Below are positions 1 to 9,785 of a stretch of DNA of 35,535 bases, piece by piece. Numbering within the stretch: position 1 is the first letter of the stretch; each line of letters begins with the position of its first letter. Made by a program: the position numbers and the translations under genes. Source of the DNA: Turneriella parva (GTDB lineage Bacteria > Spirochaetota > Leptospiria > Turneriellales > Turneriellaceae); the NCBI GenBank assembly GCA_020719945.1, contig DYPL01000023.1, positions 1 through 35,535 of the forward strand, read 5' to 3'. The notes below the pieces were generated by a model that made no database searches, was not told the DNA's origin, and was given only the letters and a program-made list of their open reading frames with translations.

Positions 1-455
1 TCTTCATCGGAGAGGGCAATGGGCCCTTCGTCTTCTTCTTCTGTGAAGAAGGTAGACTCCATAGTCTGGTTCGGAGCAAGATCCGATATATATAAATCAT
101 TTTCAAATATGGGTTCTTCGGGCAAGTCCTCATCCAAAACAGGAGAGTCGTAATGAATTGCAGGGCCCTGAATTGTTTCCGTTTGGATGGAAACATCTCC
201 GCTTGAATCGTCTGGGTCATCATGCTCAGGAATGTAAAAGTCTCCGTCTTCTTCTATCGCAAGGGATTCTTCAAAGATATCGTCGGACAAATCAATGTCC
301 TCATTTTTGTAGCCGTCTTCAGCGGTATAAATGTCATCTTCCCATGGCGCAACTTCCGTGCTGCGAGCCATGAAAATGTTCTCGGATACATCGTCCAAAG
401 TAAGGGAACCGCCACCCATTGCGCTTGAAAATGGTTTTTTATCCGTAAATCCCAT
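1..455 (-). CDS. Acidic protein of unknown function, C-terminus outside the window
   Basis: An open frame on the minus strand starts at ATG 455 and runs off the left edge with no stop, giving 151 codons. AGGA lies 11 nt upstream of the ATG, which supports this start; a second in-frame ATG lies 12 codons later. The translation is strongly acidic, with many Asp and Glu (for example EDDIYTAEDG and FFTEEEDEGP) and no signal peptide or membrane segment. It looks like a low-complexity, probably disordered N-terminal region, possibly leading into a domain beyond the edge. It is divergent from exbB, with 188 bp between the two starts. I do not recognise the family. The coding call rests on the long open frame, the plausible ribosome site and the coherent composition. 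Confidence 0.6.
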   Translation of the reverse strand, partial: MGFTDKKPFSSAMGGGSLTLDDVSENIFMARSTEVAPWEDDIYTAEDGYKNEDIDLSDDIFEESLAIEEDGDFYIPEHDDPDDSSGDVSIQTETIQGPAIHYDSPVLDEDLPEEPIFENDLYISDLAPNQTMESTFFTEEEDEGPIALSDE

Positions 456-643
456 AGAATCTTAAGTCCTGTATATGCCTTACCCTAATCTATCGGACAA
501 TATAGCAGTAAACATAATAATGAATCTTTCCCGTTGCAGGCGGTTACATTTAGCCGAATACCGAAATTATTTTTCTTTACTTTCTATCAAGGTTTAGGAT
601 TCTTGCGAAGCGGATTATCGCAAGTAAACAACAGGAGCCATCC

Positions 644-1555
644 ATGACAATTTCTCTGTTCAAGACAACCAAACAAAAAATGATTTCTATTCTCTTAACG
701 CTGTTTCTTGCGTTATTTTTCGTCTCCCCGGTGACCTCACAAGCAGCAGCAACTTCTTCTGCTGCAACAGAAGCTACCGAAACTACAGAAGGTACCGAGC
801 CTGCGGAAACAGCCGAAGCTCCAGAGACAGATGCAGCGGCAGATGCCCTTTCCAAAGCCGGTGAATTTCATCTCGGCGAAGACCCCACGGTTTGGGTGAT
901 GCTTGCCATCTCAGTTCTTGCTCTCGTCGTAACTCTCGAGAGAATCTGGGTCTTGTTATCCAACGGCGGCCACAACCAAGGGCTCGTTCGCCATGTTACG
1001 GATGTTCTCAGCCAGTCACCCACCAAAGCAAAAATAGACGAACTTGCCGAGACAATCAATGCAAAGCATTTTGGTCTGGAAGGACGCGTGGCAGCCGTTA
1101 CTCTTAAGGGCTGGTTCCATGGAGAAAAAACCATGGGTGAATATTCACACGCCGCTCTCACAGCAGAAAGAAGAGCTCTCGATAAAAATCTCGTCATTCT
1201 CTCTACGCTTGGGAATAATACCCCCTTTATTGGTCTGCTCGGAACGGTACTCGGTATCATGAAATCATTTCGCGACCTCGCATCGTCAGGTGGTGGTCCA
1301 GAAGTCGTGATGAAGGGGATTTCAGAAGCTTTGATCGCGACAGCCATGGGTCTTGGAGTAGCGATTCCAGTGGTTATTGCCTTTAACGCACTGGCTACAG
1401 CCGTAAAAAACAAGCTCTCCAATGCGGAAGAAATTTCTACTCTGTTGAGAGCCATCCGCATGTCTAATGATACCGGCATGAGCAGCGTAGTTTCTGAAGA
1501 ATTTTACAAGGCTAAAACACAGACTGCCGAGTCCTCAAGCGAGACATTAGGGTAA
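644..1555 (+). CDS. exbB: ExbB/TolQ/MotA-family proton channel subunit
   Basis: This is the channel subunit of the inner-membrane complex that uses the proton gradient to energise TonB-dependent outer-membrane transport. The 303-residue product has a hydrophobic N-terminal segment at about residues 13-31 that looks like a signal peptide. A low-complexity Ala/Glu/Thr linker follows (about 35-70), then the usual three membrane segments near 82-104, 186-206 and 223-246. The family core is visible in FIGLLGTVLGIMKSF and in the small-residue helix ALIATAMGLGVAIPVV. The signal peptide plus acidic linker makes it longer than E. coli ExbB (about 244 residues) and is seen in some ExbB subgroups. The ATG at 644 has AGGAG 7 nt upstream. 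exbD begins 4 nt after the stop, and exbD and a tonB-like gene follow, so an Exb role is favoured over MotA or TolQ. Confidence 0.9.
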   Translation: MTISLFKTTKQKMISILLTLFLALFFVSPVTSQAAATSSAATEATETTEGTEPAETAEAPETDAAADALSKAGEFHLGEDPTVWVMLAISVLALVVTLERIWVLLSNGGHNQGLVRHVTDVLSQSPTKAKIDELAETINAKHFGLEGRVAAVTLKGWFHGEKTMGEYSHAALTAERRALDKNLVILSTLGNNTPFIGLLGTVLGIMKSFRDLASSGGGPEVVMKGISEALIATAMGLGVAIPVVIAFNALATAVKNKLSNAEEISTLLRAIRMSNDTGMSSVVSEEFYKAKTQTAESSSETLG

Positions 1556-1559
1556 TACC

Positions 1560-1997
1560 ATGGCCGGCGGCGGAACAAATAACGACGGACCTATCAGCGA
1601 CATCAACATGACGCCGCTGGTAGATATAATGCTCGTTCTCGTGATTATCCTCATGGTGACAGGGGAGTTTAGCAATAAGGCAAGATTGCGCGAAATTGAT
1701 CTTCCCAAAGTGTATTCCGGTGTCACCAAGCAGGAAAGAAAAAAAGTCGCTATTACCATCACACCAGATAACAGGATATGGTTTCAGGAGTCTGCTATTT
1801 CCATAGATGCCCTTGAGGCCAAACTAAAGGCCAAAAAAAAGGTGACGCCAGAACTGATGGTTATTTTGAGGGCAGAGGGTGGCACCAGCTACAAAGATGT
1901 CATGAAGACTCTCAATATTATCAAAAGCGCAGGAGTCTCCAATGTTTCGATGGCTGTAAACTCTGAGCCTAAACGGAAGCAGGAGGTTGTTCAGTGA
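1560..1997 (+). CDS. exbD: ExbD/TolR-family biopolymer transport protein
   Basis: This is the partner of ExbB: a single-pass inner-membrane protein with a periplasmic domain. The 145-residue sequence shows the family N-terminus DINMTPLVDIMLVLVIILMV, in which the Asp of PLVD at the start of the membrane helix is the conserved protonatable residue. A periplasmic ExbD domain follows, with the ILRAEGGTSYKDVMKTLNII segment. AGGG sits about 7 nt before the ATG. The downstream TonB-like gene overlaps it by four bases (GTGA), which points to translational coupling. TolR is the alternative name, but no TolA, TolB or Pal gene is nearby. Confidence 0.92.
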   Translation: MAGGGTNNDGPISDINMTPLVDIMLVLVIILMVTGEFSNKARLREIDLPKVYSGVTKQERKKVAITITPDNRIWFQESAISIDALEAKLKAKKKVTPELMVILRAEGGTSYKDVMKTLNIIKSAGVSNVSMAVNSEPKRKQEVVQ

Positions 1998-2689
1998 AAT
2001 ATAAACTTTCTAAAAGTGCATTTGCTGTAACAGAAATTGATGGAATAGAAATTGAATCCGGGTTAAAAGTGTATCCGGGTTTGTCTAATTCTTATTCTAT
2101 TATTCGCAAAAGAAAATGGTTTGTTAAATACCGGGAATACTGGTTACCGTTTTTCCTGTTTTTTGTGGGTAGTGTAGGAATGGCCCTGAAAGCCTTCATA
2201 CCAGAATTTGACGACAGTTCTGTTTATGAAGAATTGCCCATTGTAGAATTTGGCGACATTCCTGTAAAAAGTAAAACGGCTGTAAGGCCAAGGTACGAAA
2301 TCGACGAAGTCTTTGGCAATGAATATGTCAAGAAAGATGTCGAAGTCGTTAAAGTGATTTCAACAGATGAACTCTTCTCCAGTACTGCTATGGGCGGCGT
2401 ACCGGGTGGGGCAACCCGCCCTGTTGATTTAAATCCCGAGATAGTTCCGCCCTATACACCCGAGGCGCGGGCAGCCGCTATAGAAGGAACCATTGTTCTG
2501 GAAATTATTGTCGATGAGTCAGGGAAGGTGACCCATGCCCGGGTAGCAAAAGACAATCTTGGACACGGATTGGCTGCGAGTGCTATCAAAGTGTACAAGC
2601 ACGAAAAACAGTTCTCTCCGTCTATGGGACCAGACGGAAAACCCATGCGCGTAAAGTTCTATCAGCCGCTTCGTTTTCACCTGATGTAA
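1994..2689 (+). CDS. TonB-family energy transducer
   Basis: This protein is predicted to carry energy from ExbB-ExbD across the periplasm to outer-membrane receptors. The 231-residue product has about 50 cytoplasmic residues, one membrane helix near residues 51-70 (WLPFFLFFVGSVGMALKAF), a periplasmic spacer, and a C-terminal TonB domain. The domain is marked by PPYTPEARAAAIEGTIVLE and the Val-Asp-Glu-Ser-Gly-Lys-Val turn. The cytoplasmic stretch before the helix is longer than in E. coli TonB, and the spacer lacks the usual Pro-Glu/Pro-Lys repeat. The start is GTG at 1994: a perfect AGGAGG lies 7 nt upstream and the GTGA overlaps the exbD stop. I see no receptor gene nearby, so the substrate is unknown. 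Confidence 0.88.
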   Translation: MKYKLSKSAFAVTEIDGIEIESGLKVYPGLSNSYSIIRKRKWFVKYREYWLPFFLFFVGSVGMALKAFIPEFDDSSVYEELPIVEFGDIPVKSKTAVRPRYEIDEVFGNEYVKKDVEVVKVISTDELFSSTAMGGVPGGATRPVDLNPEIVPPYTPEARAAAIEGTIVLEIIVDESGKVTHARVAKDNLGHGLAASAIKVYKHEKQFSPSMGPDGKPMRVKFYQPLRFHLM

Positions 2690-2730
2690 CATGAATTGAC
2701 GCTACTCCTTGTTCCTCGAGACTGGTTATC

Positions 2731-4383
2731 GTGAAAAAACCCAAATATATTTTTGTTACCGGTGGCGTAGCCAGTTCTCTGGGAAAAGGTGTAACCATCG
2801 CGAGCATTGGTGCACTATTAGAAGCCCGCGATTTTAAGGTTACCATCCAGAAATTAGATCCCTACCTCAATATCGACCCAGGTACCATGAGTCCTTACCA
2901 GCATGGAGAGGTATATGTAACAGAAGATGGAGCAGAAACAGATCTAGATCTGGGATATTATGAACGCTTCACTTCGGCAACGCTTGCAAGAGAAAATTCA
3001 GTCACCACGGGACAAATTTACAACTCGGTTATCCAGCGTGAACGCAGAGGAGAATATCTTGGGAGAACGGTTCAGGTGGTTCCGCACGTCACGAATGAGA
3101 TAAAGAACCGAATTCTTGCTCTAAAAAAAAATAATCCTGATATCGATTTCATTCTTGTAGAAATAGGTGGAACCGTTGGCGACATAGAGTCCGTTCCCTT
3201 TCTCGAAGCAATTAGACAGTTCCGCCTTGATCAGGGTGCAGAAAACTGCATGTACATCCACCTCACGTTTATTCCAACCATCACAGAAGGCGGGGAAATC
3301 AAAACCAAGCCGACACAGCATTCCGTGAAAGAGTTGCTGAAACATGGTATCCAGCCAGATATTTTAATAGGCAGAACGCATAATATACTTGAAGAGGAAG
3401 TAAAAGAAAAAATTTCTCTCTTTTGTAATGTCAGAAAAAGTCGGGTTATATCTGCACCTGATATTCGCCACACTATTTACGAACTCCCGCGCATTTATCA
3501 TGACGAAAAATTAGACGATGAGATCATTCAATATTTTAATCTTCAGGAAAAGTCACCGCTTTTTGGAAGTTTCAGCAATCCGGTTCTCGAAAAATGGGAT
3601 AAGGTTCTGCGGATCCATGAGAAACCGGAAAGACAGGTCAAAATAGCGGTCGTCGGGAAATACATTGCACTGCACGATGCCTACCGTTCCCTGTACGAGG
3701 CGATAATGCATGGCGGTCTGGCCAACGACGCCAAAGTAGAAATCCTAAAATACAGTTCCGAAGATATTTCCGCTGCCAACGTTGCCGATATGCTTTCTGG
3801 TTTTGGCGGAATTCTGGTACCTGGTGGATTTGGCAGCCGAGGTATCCAGGGCAAGGTAACGGCCATTCAATATGCCAGGGAAAACAAGATTCCGTATTTT
3901 GGAATTTGTCTTGGAATGCAGACAGCGGTGATTGAGTTTGCGCGCAATGTTTTAGGGTTTTCGGGCGCGCATTCAACAGAGTTTGATCCCGATTCGCACT
4001 ATCCCGTTATTTCTCTCATGGAAGAGCAGGTAGATGTATCAGACAAGGGCGGCACCATGCGATTAGGCGCATATCCGTGTAAATTAAAACCCGGATCTAT
4101 CATGGAAGAGGAATACAGGGCTCCACAAATAGTTGAGCGCCACAGGCATAGATTTGAATTTACAAACAAATACAGAGCAGATTTTGAAAAGGCTGGAATG
4201 ATTATTTCCGGTACTTCTCCGGATGATTCTCTCGTAGAATCAGTAGAAATTTCCAGAAAAATTCATCCCTGGTTTGTAGCGACTCAATTTCACCCGGAGT
4301 TTAAATCGCGACCTCTAAAACCACATCCATTGTTTGCCGGTTTTATACGGGCAGCCATTCGCTATTCCCAGGACAATGGCTAA
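2731..4383 (+). CDS. pyrG: CTP synthase
   Basis: Makes CTP from UTP, ATP and glutamine, the last step of pyrimidine nucleotide synthesis. The 550 residues match the usual length (E. coli 545). The N-terminal amidoligase domain opens with KYIFVTGGVASSLGKG, the nucleotide-binding loop, and contains DPYLNIDPGTM and GEVYVTEDGAETDLDLG. The C-terminal class I glutaminase domain carries the nucleophile Cys393 in GICLGMQ and the His521/Glu523 pair in HPEF. The start is GTG at 2731, which gives the expected N-terminus; no clear ribosome site is visible. It lies 41 nt after the tonB-like gene and may be read from the same transcript. Its stop overlaps the rarA start. Confidence 0.98.
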   Translation: MKKPKYIFVTGGVASSLGKGVTIASIGALLEARDFKVTIQKLDPYLNIDPGTMSPYQHGEVYVTEDGAETDLDLGYYERFTSATLARENSVTTGQIYNSVIQRERRGEYLGRTVQVVPHVTNEIKNRILALKKNNPDIDFILVEIGGTVGDIESVPFLEAIRQFRLDQGAENCMYIHLTFIPTITEGGEIKTKPTQHSVKELLKHGIQPDILIGRTHNILEEEVKEKISLFCNVRKSRVISAPDIRHTIYELPRIYHDEKLDDEIIQYFNLQEKSPLFGSFSNPVLEKWDKVLRIHEKPERQVKIAVVGKYIALHDAYRSLYEAIMHGGLANDAKVEILKYSSEDISAANVADMLSGFGGILVPGGFGSRGIQGKVTAIQYARENKIPYFGICLGMQTAVIEFARNVLGFSGAHSTEFDPDSHYPVISLMEEQVDVSDKGGTMRLGAYPCKLKPGSIMEEEYRAPQIVERHRHRFEFTNKYRADFEKAGMIISGTSPDDSLVESVEISRKIHPWFVATQFHPEFKSRPLKPHPLFAGFIRAAIRYSQDNG

Positions 4384-5599
4384 TCTGTTTTCATCTGACG
4401 AAGACAAACCATTATGGAGCAGGGTTAGACCAAACAGTTTTTCGGAATTTACCGACTACAGCGGATTTTCTGAAATCAGGGACCGGTTTCTCAAAAATCC
4501 GTTTTCCCTGCTGCTGTACGGTCCTCCCGGCAGTGGAAAGACTACCTTCATAGAAATACTTCTAAAAGAGACAAATCTACCTTCTTATTCGCTGGTTTCT
4601 ACATCCGCCGGAATCGAAGATCTGCGCAGGCTTATGCAAACCGAGAAAAGGCGCTTTGCTTTGTTTATGGACGAGTTTCATAGATTTGGGAAAAACCGCC
4701 AGGATTTTCTGCTAAAGCCCATGGAGGAGGGTAAAATCATTCTCCTTGCCGCAACGACCGAGTCGCCGTCGTACTATATCAGCCGTCCCCTTCTTTCGCG
4801 ACTGACGGTAAAGAATATTCAGCCAATTTCAGAAGAGCGGTATATTGCAACACTCGCCGCTTCGTTGCGACGAAACAATTTGGCAGAGCCAGAGAACAGC
4901 ATTCTCAGATTAATTTCTTCGTTTGTGTATCCAGACTTTCGTCGGGCTTTCCAGGCATTAGAGTATTTTTCCGGGATTTCAGAAAATAGCGATATAGAAA
5001 ATATAATACAAATATATTTAGAAGAAAATAAGGTAATTCACAAAGATATAATCACATCGGAATACGATTATCTAAGCGCATATATTAAATCCATGCGCGG
5101 AAGCGATCCGGATTCTGCCGTTCTATATCTTGCAGCAATGCTTCACCAGGGTACAGATCCGATAATCATAGCAAGGAGACTCATCGTGTTTGCATCGGAA
5201 GATATTGGGCTTGCGAATTCTCAGGCTTTGCTTCTCGCGTCGGATATATTTACCGCTGTAGAAAAGGTGGGAATGCCAGAGGCCAGAATTCTTTTGTCTC
5301 ATGGGACAATCTATATGTCTTTGTCTCCTAAGTCCAACTCTGCGTATGCAGCAATAAACAGCGCATTACAATTTGTAGAAAGCAATCAGGTTGCTCCGCC
5401 GCTTTCAATTCTCAATTCTTCTTCGCAAATCAAAAACTACAGGTATCCGCACGATGCGGGTGGCTGGGTAGAGCAAAATTACTGGCCGTTAGATCTTCCG
5501 CCCCGGCAATTTTACAACCAGGCGAACACACTTTTTTCTCCGAGTGCAGAAAACAAGTTAAACGAAGCTCTCGAAAAAATTCGGAATCCTAAAAAATAA
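4376..5599 (+). CDS. rarA: RarA/MgsA-family AAA+ ATPase
   Basis: Replication-associated recombination protein, a clamp-loader-like ATPase that acts at stalled forks. In the 407-residue product, Walker A is GPPGSGKT at residues 49-56, and Walker B with the RarA-type extension is DEFHRFGKNRQDFLL. The family C-terminus is clear in YIKSMRGSDPDSAVLYLAAML and ARRLIVFASEDIGLAN, which separates it from RuvB and DnaX. The start is taken as ATG 4376, which overlaps the pyrG stop and begins just before the usual core. The frame is open for 14 more codons upstream, but those lie inside pyrG. It ends against the convergent crotonase gene with no spacer between the two stop codons. Confidence 0.92.
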   Translation: MANLFSSDEDKPLWSRVRPNSFSEFTDYSGFSEIRDRFLKNPFSLLLYGPPGSGKTTFIEILLKETNLPSYSLVSTSAGIEDLRRLMQTEKRRFALFMDEFHRFGKNRQDFLLKPMEEGKIILLAATTESPSYYISRPLLSRLTVKNIQPISEERYIATLAASLRRNNLAEPENSILRLISSFVYPDFRRAFQALEYFSGISENSDIENIIQIYLEENKVIHKDIITSEYDYLSAYIKSMRGSDPDSAVLYLAAMLHQGTDPIIIARRLIVFASEDIGLANSQALLLASDIFTAVEKVGMPEARILLSHGTIYMSLSPKSNSAYAAINSALQFVESNQVAPPLSILNSSSQIKNYRYPHDAGGWVEQNYWPLDLPPRQFYNQANTLFSPSAENKLNEALEKIRNPKK

Positions 5600-6322
5600 T
5601 CAGGGTAAGAGGCTGAGCGAGTCAGCCAGTGAACGTGCGTCATGGGATGCCCGGTTCCGCAGGCTCTCCTGCCAGTGGGTGCTGCGAGATTGTTCTTTTA
5701 TGTTGCGTAAGTTTTCTGCTCGTATGGAATTCAATTGCTTTATCAACAAGTTATAATTATTTTTACCGGCTTCCTCCAAAGGCCGACTGATTCCCAGGGG
5801 AGCCAGTTCCCGAATTTTTACGAGCTCTCCGCGCAGTATCAGATTCATCCAGAAATCAGAAGGCAGTATTCTTTCCATTGCTGATAGAGCAGACTGAGGA
5901 AATGGGAGTCCTATTTTTACTTCGGGAAATCCGAATCTTCCCGGCTGGTCTGTAGAAAATCGATAATCCGCCATTAAAAATAAAATGGCAGCGGCGCCCG
6001 TAGCATGGCCAGAAACTATACTGAGCACAGGGAGCGGGAAAATAAGAAGGGAAAGCATGGCCTGTAAAACAGTCTCAAATTCTTCACGCATGGCCTCCAT
6101 GGAATTGCGTGAAAAAGAATGCAGATCCAGGCCATTGGAAAAAAAAGAGGGCGATTCGCTTGTAAGGCTCAGTGTGCGCAAAGAGGAATCCGTGGAGAGT
6201 TCCTTTAGTATTTCCGAAAGGTCTAAAAAGTCCGCATGGGTAAGCTTATTTTCTCCGGTATTGCGCAGAGAGATAATGGTATTTTTTCCTGCGGCTATAT
6301 TCCATGCATTAAAACTTTTCAA
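5600..6322 (-). CDS. Crotonase-fold protein, enoyl-CoA isomerase/hydratase-like
   Basis: A 240-residue member of the enoyl-CoA hydratase/isomerase superfamily, acting on acyl-CoA thioesters in the cytoplasm. The oxyanion-hole regions are recognisable: [11 protein letters not shown] and [19 protein letters not shown]. In classical hydratases the second of these holds a catalytic Glu; here that position is Ile. The second Glu is kept in [10 protein letters not shown]. This single-Glu pattern fits delta3-delta2 enoyl-CoA isomerases better than hydratases; that reading is inference. It is the last gene of the che transcript. The only plausible start is TTG 6322, which overlaps the receptor gene by 14 nt, so translation may be coupled. 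No other fatty-acid gene is nearby. Confidence 0.8.
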   Translation of the reverse strand: MKSFNAWNIAAGKNTIISLRNTGENKLTHADFLDLSEILKELSTDSSLRTLSLTSESPSFFSNGLDLHSFSRNSMEAMREEFETVLQAMLSLLIFPLPVLSIVSGHATGAAAILFLMADYRFSTDQPGRFGFPEVKIGLPFPQSALSAMERILPSDFWMNLILRGELVKIRELAPLGISRPLEEAGKNNYNLLIKQLNSIRAENLRNIKEQSRSTHWQESLRNRASHDARSLADSLSLLP

Positions 6323-8093
6323 AATCTTTTTTATCGCCAGGGTTAAGAATCTGATCAGGTTTTTTTATTTCGCCTTGCGACATCGCACCGCGCGGTTTAA
6401 CGTCTTTACCGGGCATTGTCGGTAAAGTCGAATATTGCTTTGCCGGTGTTTGCGTCTTGGCTGGTTCTGATTTTGAGATGGGAGGTTTTTCTATTGCTTT
6501 GTCTACTCTGGCTGGCCCGGATTTTATCCTTTGGTGGCTCTGGATGCTGGATTCCTGTTTGACCGAGCTCTGGTGAAAAAATTTGAGAATGTTAATCAGG
6601 TTTTCAGATCTTTTTTCAAGCATTTCTGCTGTTGCAGAAAGTTCTTCCGCTGTCGATGCTGTCTGCTGCGTTATGTTATCCAGTCGTATCATGGCAGAGC
6701 TGATCTGGTTTACATTTGTCTTTTGATAGTCGCTCGTTGATGCAATTTCCTGAACATGATTCGCAGTTTTCTGTATCATCGGTACAATAACGCCCAGCAT
6801 GTCATTGGCTGTTTCTGCAACGGAAACAGACTTGGTTGCCAGAGAAACGATTTCCTTGGCAGCGCTCTGGCTTGTCTCTGCCAGCTTGCCGACTTCGGTT
6901 GCAACAACGGCAAAACCGCGACCGTGTTCACCCGCCCGCGCAGCTTCTATAGTTGCATTCAGAGCGAGAAGATTGGTCTGGGATGCAATTTCGTCGATGA
7001 TCATGATTCTTTCCAGGATTTTTTTCATGGCCTCGCTGGTTTCCATTACGGCCTGTCCACCATTCTGAATTTCGACTGCGCTGCGTCTTGCAAGGGAGTC
7101 GGTAGAGGATGCATGGTCTGCGTTAGAACTGATGGTTGCTGCCATTTCTTCCAGGGAGGCAGAAGTTTGTTCCACGCTGCTGGCCTGTTCATTTGCAGCC
7201 TGGCTGAGCACCCCCGAAGTTTCTGAAAGCTCCTTTGCAGAAGAGACAAGAGCATCCGAGTTCTCGCGCACTTCTGCTATTATTCGCGCAATTTTGTTTG
7301 CCATTTCGCGAAGAAGTTCGAGAAATTGACCAATCTCATCGCGTCCATGTTTTGTTATTTTTACGGACAGGTTTCCACGGGAAATTTCCTGAACCGCTTC
7401 ACTGGCCCTAACTAAAGACGAGCTTATGCTCGCGATAAAGAGTGTGGAAGAAATCACGGAAAAAAAGAGGGCTGCCACTAGAGAGACAATAATTAATAAT
7501 TTGGAAAAATTAATAATTGTGGTGCTCTGGTTTTTCTGGTTATTGGCAAAGGCAAGCTCTCGTTCAATGATGGAAGATAAAGAAGCATCAATGTTGCGGA
7601 AAGACTTTGGAAAATCCCGGCTCAGGATAGTATTAGCAGTCGAAAAATCATTCGCCTTATAAGCCTCGAGAAGGGGAACGAGGCCGTTTTTTTCAAGTAT
7701 ATCGAGTTCTTTTTCTATAATTGAAACAAAATTGCGGGCTTCTTTATCCAGATTCAAAGCAGTTAAAATTTTAATTTCGTTATGGACTTCTTTTTGTGCA
7801 GTTTGGAGTTTGGAGAGATGGATCTCCAAGCTGTGATCTAAATGAAATTTACTCTCAGCAATCTGCGGGTTATGCATGGCAGCTTTGTAGCCTTCGTTCG
7901 AAATAATCTGAAGATTTCTGGAAAGTTTGCTGAAGTGTATTGTCGGCAAAAAGCTTTCGTCAAAAACAGAATGAATTGCCTTCGCATTCTGGTTCAGGAT
8001 AAAAAATCCCAGTATGCCCAGAAAAAAAACGAGCAATAGATTCAGGGAAGAAAGCAGAAAGAGCTTTGTTTTAATGCGAAGATTACCAAGCAT
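6309..8093 (-). CDS. Methyl-accepting chemotaxis protein, transmembrane, four-helix-type sensor
   Basis: A 594-residue receptor. TM1 is at about 10-33. A mostly helical periplasmic domain at about 34-204 resembles the four-helix-bundle MCP sensor type. TM2 is at about 205-228, followed by HAMP (about 229-281, with [18 protein letters not shown]) and a signalling domain with its hairpin tip near 370-400. The tip reads [21 protein letters not shown] and [15 protein letters not shown]. It is Gly where most receptors have Arg in EVRxLAERS, and Ser where E. coli Tsr has Phe373. A Pro/Lys-rich linker of about 90 residues ends in the pentapeptide DFEKF, which fits the CheR/CheB docking pattern x-aromatic-x-x-aromatic. 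It is separated from cheW by 9 nt and overlaps the crotonase gene. The ligand is unknown. Confidence 0.95.
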   Translation of the reverse strand: MLGNLRIKTKLFLLSSLNLLLVFFLGILGFFILNQNAKAIHSVFDESFLPTIHFSKLSRNLQIISNEGYKAAMHNPQIAESKFHLDHSLEIHLSKLQTAQKEVHNEIKILTALNLDKEARNFVSIIEKELDILEKNGLVPLLEAYKANDFSTANTILSRDFPKSFRNIDASLSSIIERELAFANNQKNQSTTIINFSKLLIIVSLVAALFFSVISSTLFIASISSSLVRASEAVQEISRGNLSVKITKHGRDEIGQFLELLREMANKIARIIAEVRENSDALVSSAKELSETSGVLSQAANEQASSVEQTSASLEEMAATISSNADHASSTDSLARRSAVEIQNGGQAVMETSEAMKKILERIMIIDEIASQTNLLALNATIEAARAGEHGRGFAVVATEVGKLAETSQSAAKEIVSLATKSVSVAETANDMLGVIVPMIQKTANHVQEIASTSDYQKTNVNQISSAMIRLDNITQQTASTAEELSATAEMLEKRSENLINILKFFHQSSVKQESSIQSHQRIKSGPARVDKAIEKPPISKSEPAKTQTPAKQYSTLPTMPGKDVKPRGAMSQGEIKKPDQILNPGDKKDFEKF

Positions 8094-8102
8094 GAATAGA
8101 CC

Positions 8103-8600
8103 TTATATTGCCGAAAGAAGTGACTCGCCGGCTTTTTTGGCATGGCGTATATATTCCATGTCTTCAAAGTTGAGAACTTCCTGCATGTTGAGTATTATCA
8201 CAAATCTGTTCTTTAGTTTGGTAATACCGTTAATAAAATTAGTATTGATGGTACTGCTGAATTCTGGCCGTGGTTCTATGTCTTTCTCGGCAATATTGAC
8301 CACTTCGCTAACGGAATCCACGAGAAGCCCAATATGTGTCTGTCTGCTTGCCAAAACCAGATCGACAATAATGATGGCAGTCCTTTTGGTCAGGGCAATT
8401 GGCTGGTCGTTAAACCTGTAATTGAGATCAATTACGGGTACACCTGTATCGCGCAGGTTAATGACTCCTGGAATATGCGGAGGCAGCATGGGGATATGCG
8501 TTATTTCATCGTGGCTCACAATTTCGTGAACGCTGTTTATATCCAGTCCAAAAAATTCCTTTCCGACACTGAAGGTAAGATATTGATTTCCCTGTGACAT
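8103..8600 (-). CDS. cheW: CheW-type coupling protein (second of two)
   Basis: A 165-residue adaptor that links receptors to CheA. The whole protein is one CheW domain: YLTFSVGKEFFGLDINSVHEIV at the start, then PHIPGVINLRDTGVPVIDL, which contains the conserved Asn-Leu-Arg of the receptor/CheA interface, and IGLLVDSVSEVVNI. A short C-terminal extension after residue 150 carries no domain. AAGGA lies upstream of the ATG at 8600. It sits between cheB and the downstream receptor, so it may serve that receptor, but there is no direct evidence for such pairing. Confidence 0.95.
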   Translation of the reverse strand: MSQGNQYLTFSVGKEFFGLDINSVHEIVSHDEITHIPMLPPHIPGVINLRDTGVPVIDLNYRFNDQPIALTKRTAIIIVDLVLASRQTHIGLLVDSVSEVVNIAEKDIEPRPEFSSTINTNFINGITKLKNRFVIILNMQEVLNFEDMEYIRHAKKAGESLLSAI

Positions 8601-8617
8601 ATTTTCCTTCCTTATCC

Positions 8618-9775
8618 TTACTTTGAATACTGGATTATTTCCTGAGGAATGGACGCCAAAGGTAATTCCTTTGAAACTCCACCTTTCAGAACTGCTTCTT
8701 TGGGCATGCCGTAAACTATGCAGCTTGCCTCATCCTGGGCTATTGTAAAGCTGCCTGTCTCTTTCATCTCAAGCATTCCAAGCGCGCCATCGTCGCCCAT
8801 TCCGGTTAGAATGACTCCCATGGCGTTGGCTCCGGCTTCGTTTGCGACAGAGCGAAATAGAACGTCGACAGAAGGACGATGCCTGTTTACAAGCGGGCCG
8901 TCGATCACTTTTACCCTGAATTGTGAACCATCGCGAACCACGAGCATGTGGTGCGATCCCGGAGCTATCAAAACTCTACCCGGCACGACTCGGTCTCCGT
9001 CTTCTGCTTCTTTCACTTCTACTTCGCAGATATTGTTTAATCTATCGGCAAAAGCGGTAGTAAACTTTTCAGGCATGTGCTGAACAATCACTATTCCTTG
9101 GACTGATTGAGGCAGTTTTTTCAGGATATCTTCTATGGCCTGTGTCCCGCCCGTAGATGCACCCAAAGCAATAAACTTTTCTGTTTTAATGGGCGCATGG
9201 ATTTTTCTTTTTTCGAGTACAGCGTCTGCTGACAGTTTAGGGCGTATTTCTAATCCCGGGAAGACAGGCTTGGCGGGGGGGGCTGGAGCAGCCTGTGCAG
9301 GTGCTGCGGGTGGCGGGGAAGCAGGACGAGGGGCAGTTTGTATTCCATGCAGTTTTCCTACGCGCGCCATTGCAGCAGAACGCACGGCGCCAATCAGGAT
9401 TTCACCAGAATCCGTCAGAAAGTTTTTAACGCCCAGTTTGGGTTTTGTGATAATATCAACGGCACCGGCTGCCAGTGCCTGGATGGTAGCTTCGGCTCCT
9501 TTCTCGGTGAGGGAAGAACACATTACCACGGGAGTAGGGTGCTCAGACATAAGCTTCCGCAGGAATGTAATTCCATCCATGCGGGGCATTTCAATGTCGA
9601 GTACGATTACATCAGGATAGTTTGGCTCTTTTAAATATTTTTCGGCAAAAATTGGATCTGCTGCTGCTCCTACAATTTCAATATCTGGGTCGGTTTTTAA
9701 AATCTCGCTCAGCACCTGGCGAACCAGTGCGGAATCGTCGATAATCAATACTTTAATTTTTCTGTTCAGTGGCAT
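8618..9775 (-). CDS. cheB: CheB protein-glutamate methylesterase/deamidase
   Basis: Removes methyl groups from receptors and deamidates receptor glutamines; activated by phosphotransfer from CheA. The 385 residues comprise a receiver domain (about 5-125, acidic pair Asp13/Asp14, phospho-acceptor Asp60), a Pro/Ala-rich hinge at about 149-172, and the methylesterase domain. The catalytic triad can be placed: Ser207 in GASTGG, His233 in VQHMP, and Asp329 in TGMGDDG. The hinge is unusually rich in Pro and Ala. It follows cheD by 10 nt in the cheR-cheD-cheB order. Confidence 0.97.
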   Translation of the reverse strand: MPLNRKIKVLIIDDSALVRQVLSEILKTDPDIEIVGAAADPIFAEKYLKEPNYPDVIVLDIEMPRMDGITFLRKLMSEHPTPVVMCSSLTEKGAEATIQALAAGAVDIITKPKLGVKNFLTDSGEILIGAVRSAAMARVGKLHGIQTAPRPASPPPAAPAQAAPAPPAKPVFPGLEIRPKLSADAVLEKRKIHAPIKTEKFIALGASTGGTQAIEDILKKLPQSVQGIVIVQHMPEKFTTAFADRLNNICEVEVKEAEDGDRVVPGRVLIAPGSHHMLVVRDGSQFRVKVIDGPLVNRHRPSVDVLFRSVANEAGANAMGVILTGMGDDGALGMLEMKETGSFTIAQDEASCIVYGMPKEAVLKGGVSKELPLASIPQEIIQYSK

Positions 9776-9785
9776 AAAAATCCCG

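Noticed and set aside
868-1479. 203-codon minus-strand frame inside exbB
   Set aside because: It is antisense to conserved ExbB membrane segments and has no ribosome site or domain.
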